From: Actinoallomurus sp040655075 | GTDB lineage: Bacteria > Actinomycetota > Actinomycetes > Streptosporangiales > Streptosporangiaceae | DNA length: 64,000 nucleotides | Assembly (NCBI RefSeq): GCF_040655075.1 | Contig: NZ_JBFAJC010000053.1 | Span: forward strand, 1 to 64,000 | Reading direction: 5' to 3' | Part shown: piece by piece, positions 58,752 through 64,000 of the stretch | How the letters are laid out: every line of letters begins with the position of its first letter | Numbering within the stretch: position 1 is the stretch's first letter | Made by a program: the position numbers and the translations under genes | The notes under the pieces: generated by a model | Database searches by the model: none | The model's input: only the letters and a program-made list of their open reading frames with translations | Told to the model about the DNA's origin: nothing

Positions 58752-58811
58752 GCCGCGAAACCGTAGGGCAGCCCGCCGACAATCCGCTGCGTCTTTGGGA
58801 TCTTCCGATCG

Positions 58812-60272
58812 TCACGAAGACGAGGCCAGGATGTGGGCGAGGTCACGGGTCGCCGGATAGAGCCGCCGGTACTGCTCGTACAGCCGGTCGTAACGAGGCC
58901 GGACGGCCGGGTCCGGCTCGACCCGCTCGCGTACCGGGTTCCAGTCGTCGATCGACGGATCGGCGACCGCGCTCGCGGCGAGAAACGCCGCGCCGTAGCA
59001 CGCTCCGATCGTGACTGCCCGGATCTCCTGCTCCAGCCCGGTGACGTCGGAGACGACGCGGGTCCACAGGCCGCCGCGCGTGCCGCCGCCGACGGCGACG
59101 ATCCGGCGGACGTCGCCGCCCGCCGCGCGCATCGCCTCGACGTTGTGCCGCACGCCGAACGCGGTCGCCTCCAGAGCGGCGCGGTACAGATCGCCCCGCG
59201 TGTGCTCGACGGTCAGTCCCGCGATCACACCGCGCGCGTGCGGGTCGGCGATCGGGGTCCGTTCGCCGGCGAAGTACGGCAGCATGAGCAGGCCGCGCGC
59301 ACCGGGGCCGGACGTCTCGGCCTCGGCGAGCAGGGTGGCGTGGTCCGGGGAGCCGAACAGTTCCCGCAGCCACTCGGTGATCATCCCGGAGGTCGCCATC
59401 CCGCCGGCGAGGTTGCGGGTGCCCGGCAGCGCGCCGACGGTGCTCCACAGCTCGGGGACGAGTAGCCGGTCGGGCACGGTGTTGATGAGGAACATCGTGC
59501 TGCCGTACATCAGCATGAGGTCGCCGACGCCCTGCGCGCCCACGCTGAGGGCCTCGGACCACGCGTCGATCGTGCCGGTGATCACCGGAATCCCGGCCGG
59601 CAGGCCGGTCGCGGCCGCCGCGTCGGCGGTGACCTGCCCGGCGACGTCGCCGGGCCAGCGCAGCGGCGGCAGTTCGATCCCGGGCGCGACGCGCTCGGCC
59701 CACGGCCGGTACCACTCCTGCGCGACCGAGTCGTACAGCGGCACGGCCTGGCTCGCGGAGTGGTGGTCGAGGACGTACGCGCCGGTGAGCCGGTTCGCCA
59801 GATAGGACGCGGGCATGTACAGCCGCCGCGCCCGCGCCGCGACCTCCGGCTCGTGCTCGGCGACCCAGGCGATCTTCGGGCCGACCGCCTGCGTGGACAG
59901 CAGGGAGCCGCAGCGCCGCAGGACGTCCTCGCGGCCCAGCTCGGCGTCGAGGCGGGCGATCTGCGCGGTGGCGCGGGTGTCGACGCCGTACAGGATCGCC
60001 GGGCGCAGCGGCGTGTCCGTCTCGTCGGCCAGGAGCACGCACGGGCCCATGCCGCTGACGCCGACGGCCGTGACCGGGTCGCCGGTGCCGGCCAGCTCGC
60101 GGGAGATCGAGACGAACTCCTCCCACCAGATCCGGGCGTCCATCTCGACGTGCCCCGGGCCGGGACGCTCCACCGCGTGCGGGCGCACGGCGGTGGCGAG
60201 CACCGTCCCGTCCTCCCCGACCAGCACGCCCTTGGTCCCGGACGTGCCCACGTCGACGCCCAGATACGTCAT
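58812..60272 (-). CDS. FGGY-family carbohydrate kinase (xylulokinase-like)
   Basis: 486 residues. TYLGVDVGTSGTKGVLVGEDG is the phosphate-binding loop. The FGGY-type core includes AILYGVDTRATAQI, PVITGTIDAWSEALSVG, LMLMYGSTMFLI and VAVGGGTRGGLWTRVVSDVTG. Resembles xylulokinase and related pentulose kinases; substrate not assigned. It follows a HAD phosphatase gene by 46 nt on the same strand, and its stop is 60 nt before the DUF4132 start, so the five-gene operon may be partly transcribed from here. No transporter or isomerase adjoins. Confidence 0.88.
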   Translation of the reverse strand: MTYLGVDVGTSGTKGVLVGEDGTVLATAVRPHAVERPGPGHVEMDARIWWEEFVSISRELAGTGDPVTAVGVSGMGPCVLLADETDTPLRPAILYGVDTRATAQIARLDAELGREDVLRRCGSLLSTQAVGPKIAWVAEHEPEVAARARRLYMPASYLANRLTGAYVLDHHSASQAVPLYDSVAQEWYRPWAERVAPGIELPPLRWPGDVAGQVTADAAAATGLPAGIPVITGTIDAWSEALSVGAQGVGDLMLMYGSTMFLINTVPDRLLVPELWSTVGALPGTRNLAGGMATSGMITEWLRELFGSPDHATLLAEAETSGPGARGLLMLPYFAGERTPIADPHARGVIAGLTVEHTRGDLYRAALEATAFGVRHNVEAMRAAGGDVRRIVAVGGGTRGGLWTRVVSDVTGLEQEIRAVTIGACYGAAFLAASAVADPSIDDWNPVRERVEPDPAVRPRYDRLYEQYRRLYPATRDLAHILASSS

Positions 60273-60318
60273 GCCCGTCCTCCGGTGTCACCCCGGCGAG
60301 GGAGGTGCTCGGCGATCA

Positions 60319-61056
60319 CTATTGGTCCACCAGTGCCGGCAGCTCGCGCAGTGAGGCGATCTCGTACCCGGGACTCGGGTCGTCGGCGCCACGCGCCACG
60401 CCGGCCCGGTTGAGCCAGACGCCGGCGCCCAGCCGTGCGTTGCGGGCGCCGCCGACATCGGTGGTGAGGTTGTCGCCGACATGCCACACGGACCGCGGTT
60501 CGACGTCCAACCGGCGGATCGCGAGGTCGAAGATCGCCTTATCCGGCTTGGCGACGCCGACCTCGGCGGATACGACGATCAGGTCGAAGTGGCGGTCGAG
60601 CCCCGTCGCCGCCAGCTTGTCCCGCTGGGCGTCGACCGGGCCGTTGGTGACGACGGCGAGCGTGTCGACGCGCTCCCGCAGGGCGGCGAGGACGTCCGTC
60701 ACGTCGTCGAACAGCCGGTAACTGCGGTTCCGATCGCGTACGTAGAGGTCGAGCGCCCGTCCGGCCAGAGCGTCGCTCTCGTGCCCGCACTCGGCGAGCG
60801 CCCGCTGCCAGATCTCTCGCCAGATGGAGCGAGCGTCCGAGGCTCCGCTGGGCGAACGCGCGATGGTCGCCTCCGTCGCCCGCAGATGGGCGTCGTAGGC
60901 GTGGGTGTACGCGTCGAACAGGCGGTCCGGGCGGAGCTCCGGAACGTCCGTCTCCAGCGCGGCGCAGACCCGCCGAACCGTCGCCGTCCAGGCAGCGCGG
61001 TCGTAGTCGACGAGCGTGTCGTCGAGATCGAAGAAGATCGCCCGTACCGACCGCAT
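60319..61056 (-). CDS. HAD-family hydrolase (subfamily IA phosphatase)
   Basis: 245 residues. Motif I AIFFDLDDTLVDYD with nucleophile Asp10 and acid/base Asp12, motif II VVTNGP, motif III Lys in VGVAKPDKAIF and motif IV VGDNLTTDVGGARNA. The helical cap lies between I and II. Such enzymes dephosphorylate sugar phosphates, phosphoglycolate or nucleotides. First gene of a two-gene unit with the FGGY kinase, divergent from the TPR gene 233 nt away. Confidence 0.92.
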   Translation of the reverse strand: MRSVRAIFFDLDDTLVDYDRAAWTATVRRVCAALETDVPELRPDRLFDAYTHAYDAHLRATEATIARSPSGASDARSIWREIWQRALAECGHESDALAGRALDLYVRDRNRSYRLFDDVTDVLAALRERVDTLAVVTNGPVDAQRDKLAATGLDRHFDLIVVSAEVGVAKPDKAIFDLAIRRLDVEPRSVWHVGDNLTTDVGGARNARLGAGVWLNRAGVARGADDPSPGYEIASLRELPALVDQ

Positions 61057-61289
61057 GACGGCATCCTATCGACGGCGGCACCCGAAGATCGGATCCGTCC
61101 GGTGGCCGTCCGCGCGCCGGTCCGGGAACCCGACCGGCACGGCGCCGGCGAGCCGGCAGCCCGGGTCACCGCACGCGATGCGTGACCACGCCCAACCATG
61201 CGAAAGCCCCGAAATCCCGTTCATGATCGTGTACTTTCCGTAACCAACACGAAAAGGTCATCACCGGGGTTTCGAAACAGGGGTCAGGC

Positions 61290-64000
61290 ATGTCTTCGTC
61301 GGCCGGCGGCTTCCAGAGGGCGATCGACAAATGGCAGGAAGGCGATCTGGACGGCGCCACGGCGCTGCTACGGGAGATCGTGGTCTCGGCCGACGACACC
61401 GTCGTCCCCGAGGCGTCGCACACTCTCGGACGTCTCCTCCAGGAACGCGGTGATCTGGACGGCGCACGGGCCGCCCACCGGTCGGTGATCGCCACCGGAC
61501 ATCCGGTGTTCGCGCAACGCTCGGCGATCGCCCTCGGCATGACGCTGACGGACGAGGAGCAGTGGGCACTCGCCTACCGGCCGCTGCGGATCGCCTCCTC
61601 CGGCGCCGACGCCGAGATCGCGGTGATGGCCGACATCCTCTTGGTCCGCGTTCTGCGCATGCTGGGCGACCTGACCGGGTCGGCGGAGACGCTGGAACGG
61701 GTCAGGGGCGGCGACGGCCCGGACGTCGCCGAGCTCACGGAGGGACTCGAGGCCGCTCAGTGGCCGGAGGACGGCGGCGAGCGTGAGCGCCAGGCCTGGG
61801 CGGCGTACGAGGCGATCGCCGCTCTCCTGGACGAGGGCGAGACCGACCACGAGGTCATCGTGACCGGGCTGAACGCGATGCTGTCCCACGGCATCCCGGA
61901 GCTGTGCTCACGGGCGTCCTTCCGACTGTACACGATCTACGCCGACCGAGGCGAGTTCGAGGAGTGCCGCCGGGTGATGGAGCACGCGATCGCGGTCGGT
62001 GATCCGGCCGAGCGCGGCATGGCCGAGAAGCTGCTCGGCGCGGCACTGTTCGACCTCGGAGAGTACGGGGAGGCCCGGGACGCCTACCGGCGCGCCGCCG
62101 AGGACCATCGCCCGGAGGTCCGGCTCGACGCGCTCATCCAGGAGTCGAAGTTCACCCGGGAACTCGGTGACGAGGAGGGGTCGCGGGCCGTCCTGTGGCG
62201 CGTGGTCGAGTCCGGCCATCCGCGGTTCGCCGTGGAGGCGCGGGCCTGCCTCGGACAGGTGTACGCCGAGGCGGGCGAGGTCGAGCAGGCCATCGCCTGC
62301 TGGCGGGTGGTCCTCGCGACCGACTCCGATTTTCACCTGGGCGCCGTCCACTTCCTCGGAACGCTGCTGCACGGACTACCGGACGACGACCCCCGGCGAG
62401 AAGAGATCCTCGCGCTGCTGGGCCAGGCGGCCGACCTCGACGATCCCGACGTGGCCTTCCAGGCCCGACTGATCATGACGCAGACCGAAGCGGCCGTCCG
62501 GGGACCGGACGAGGACCTCGAGCAGGCCGTGGACGACTGCGACACCGCGCTCGAACGGCTGCGCGACGGCGACCCGCACGCGGCCCGTGCCCTGCTACGG
62601 CGGGTGGTGGACGCGGAGATCGCGGGGCCGTCCGAGCGTGCCTCCCGCATGCTGGCCCTGCTCGAGGTGGGGGCCGGCGACCCCGAGCAGGCCGACGAAC
62701 TGCTCGAGCACGTCGCCGACGGCTCGGCCTTCGCGGAGGGCTTCGCCGCCGCGGTCGACCGGCAGCTGATCGCCTCCGGCGGAGACGCGGTGCATCCGGT
62801 GCTCAGCGCCATCGTCGACTACCAGCGGCTCGGCCGCGAGGCGGGCGTCGCACGCCACCAGGAGTGCGCCGAGCACGCCGATCCGGCCGTGGCCGCGCTG
62901 GGCAAGAGCATGCTGGCGCAGGTGTACGTGTCGTTCGGGGTGCCCCGCTCCCAATGCGTCGAGCTACTCGACGAGGCCGCGGCGGCCGGTGATCCGTTCG
63001 CGCTCTCCCACGCTTCCGTCCTCGCCTGGATCGTCCGCCCCGACGACGAGACCGACGAGGTGATCGAGCTGCTGCGCCGCGCCCGCGCCGAGGGACACCC
63101 CGCGCTGGCGCCATGGGTGTGCCAGGCGCTCGGCGTGGCCCTCGAAGGACGCGACCGGCCGGGCGACCTCGACGACGCGCTGAGCGCCTACGAGGCGGTC
63201 GCCGATTCGGGGCACCCGGGCCTGCGCTCCGAGGCCGAGGCGAAGCTGCTCCAGATCCTGGAAGGGCGGAACGACCTGGCCGGCGCGGCCGAGGTGCACG
63301 AGCGGATCACGGCCCGCGGCGACCGGCTCCAGGCGCCGCGCAGCGCCTGGCTGCTCGGCTTCACCCGGGTGCGCCTGGACGACTTCGACGCCGCGCGCGC
63401 CGCCTTCGCGCGAGTCCCCGCGGATCATCCGGAGGTCGCCGAGGACGGTGAGTTCGCCCGGCGGCTGCTCGACCGCGACTTCACGGGCGCCGCTGCCGCG
63501 CTGGGCGCCGTACGCGAGCGCGGCGAGGATCACCAGGTGTTCATGACCACCCGGCTCATGCTCGAGTCCGCGCACGCCTGGCAGCGGGCCGGGGACACCG
63601 CAGCCGCCGACGCCGCCCTGTCGTTGGCGGCTTCGGGCGGTCACCCCGACGGCGTTCAGGAGGCCGCGCTCTTCCTCGGCGTGCTCCGCAACGACGCGGG
63701 CGATCGCGCGGGTGCCGCCGAAGCGTTGGCCCACGCCGCGGCGGGCGACGACGAGCGTTGGGCCGGGCCCGCCGCCTCGTGGCTGGCCGGGGCGCGGCGC
63801 GACCTCGGCGACCTCGACGGCGCCGCCGCGGCCTACCGGCGGGCGCTCGACCTGATGGACGTCGACGACGAGGAACGCCCTGGGCTCGTCGAGCGCCTGA
63901 CCCGGGTGCTGGTCTCCGCCGGCCGGGTGGCCGAGGCCCGGACGCTGCAGGTGGAGGAGGCCGGCGACGGCCCCCATGTGGACCTGGTGATCGGGACGGC
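61290..64000 (+). CDS. Large tetratricopeptide-repeat protein, C-terminus off the right edge
   Basis: Open from ATG 61290 to the edge (903 full codons). The whole visible part is TPR/Sel1-like helical repeats: WQEGDLDGATALLREIV, LLQERGDLDGARAAHRSVI, YADRGEFEECRRVMEHAI, LGEYGEARDAYRRAA and many more, often with a GHP turn. No signal peptide, membrane helix or enzymatic domain appears. It is acidic and probably a cytoplasmic scaffold. The upstream 233 nt hold no recognisable site other than an AGGGG-like ribosome site. Confidence 0.85.
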   Translation, partial: MSSSAGGFQRAIDKWQEGDLDGATALLREIVVSADDTVVPEASHTLGRLLQERGDLDGARAAHRSVIATGHPVFAQRSAIALGMTLTDEEQWALAYRPLRIASSGADAEIAVMADILLVRVLRMLGDLTGSAETLERVRGGDGPDVAELTEGLEAAQWPEDGGERERQAWAAYEAIAALLDEGETDHEVIVTGLNAMLSHGIPELCSRASFRLYTIYADRGEFEECRRVMEHAIAVGDPAERGMAEKLLGAALFDLGEYGEARDAYRRAAEDHRPEVRLDALIQESKFTRELGDEEGSRAVLWRVVESGHPRFAVEARACLGQVYAEAGEVEQAIACWRVVLATDSDFHLGAVHFLGTLLHGLPDDDPRREEILALLGQAADLDDPDVAFQARLIMTQTEAAVRGPDEDLEQAVDDCDTALERLRDGDPHAARALLRRVVDAEIAGPSERASRMLALLEVGAGDPEQADELLEHVADGSAFAEGFAAAVDRQLIASGGDAVHPVLSAIVDYQRLGREAGVARHQECAEHADPAVAALGKSMLAQVYVSFGVPRSQCVELLDEAAAAGDPFALSHASVLAWIVRPDDETDEVIELLRRARAEGHPALAPWVCQALGVALEGRDRPGDLDDALSAYEAVADSGHPGLRSEAEAKLLQILEGRNDLAGAAEVHERITARGDRLQAPRSAWLLGFTRVRLDDFDAARAAFARVPADHPEVAEDGEFARRLLDRDFTGAAAALGAVRERGEDHQVFMTTRLMLESAHAWQRAGDTAAADAALSLAASGGHPDGVQEAALFLGVLRNDAGDRAGAAEALAHAAAGDDERWAGPAASWLAGARRDLGDLDGAAAAYRRALDLMDVDDEERPGLVERLTRVLVSAGRVAEARTLQVEEAGDGPHVDLVIGT

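Noticed and set aside
55512..58766. Forward frame of 1084 codons opposite DUF4132
   Set aside because: No domain, repetitive Arg/Gln/Gly composition; mirror of the minus-strand gene.

Overview
The window is very GC-rich with strong third-position GC bias, many GTG starts and one TTG start. It carries a c-di-AMP riboswitch of the actinobacterial type, a predicted F420-dependent oxidoreductase, a LAL-type LuxR giant, an AraC/NmrA/DUF1772 cassette and secreted CBM-bearing glycosidases. All of this points to a soil actinomycete, probably a filamentous one of the Streptosporangiales/Streptomycetales kind. No rRNA, tRNA or CRISPR array was seen. It reads as a chromosomal arm or accessory region: many regulator-target pairs, several decayed genes and two TnpB-type insertions.

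Layout. 1-1443: C-terminally cut GT39-type membrane glycosyltransferase. 1588-9556 (minus): a seven-gene carbohydrate operon (binding protein, ABC ATPase, permease, two FGGY kinases, histidine phosphatase, 2-hydroxyacid dehydrogenase), mostly with stop/start overlaps, facing a DeoR regulator (9816-10637) across a perfect operator-like palindrome. 10665-13861: secreted PheC-like dehydratase, SnoaL/TetR divergent pair, a lipocalin-like gene scrap and a cysteine hydrolase. 13913-17336: secreted GH5 cellulase with a cellulase-type operator, then a secreted CHAP hydrolase whose leader carries a c-di-AMP riboswitch, a promoter and a Crp-like site. 17337-22552: LAL regulator, SDR, ArsR and F420-type oxidoreductase. 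22727-24563: decarboxylase remnant cut by a TnpB element. 24882-34930: SpoIIE phosphatase, DUF5713, Ser/Thr kinase, phosphotransferase, two secreted proteins (one a glycosidase/beta-helix fusion), a broken hydrolase and a winged-helix regulator.

34931-44439: TetX-like monooxygenase under a three-copy 15-bp operator, small membrane protein, ArsC-like protein, SH3-CHAP hydrolase, SHMT-like/PucR divergon, AraC/NmrA/DUF1772 cassette and an RraA-like aldolase. 44916-46527: frameshifted, zinc-ribbon-less TnpB relative. 46550-48496: Kup potassium transporter.

48556-58751 (minus): the most interesting block, five genes joined by 1- or 4-nt overlaps: DUF4132, MoxR AAA ATPase, DUF5682, VWA and SWIM zinc finger. 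The content matches the uncharacterised E. coli yehI-L-M-P-Q genes as I remember them. The MoxR/VWA pair suggests a chaperone- or metal-insertase-like machine, and the other three are probably substrates, sensors or effectors. 58812-61056: another FGGY kinase with a HAD phosphatase. 61290 to the right edge: a large TPR protein, incomplete.
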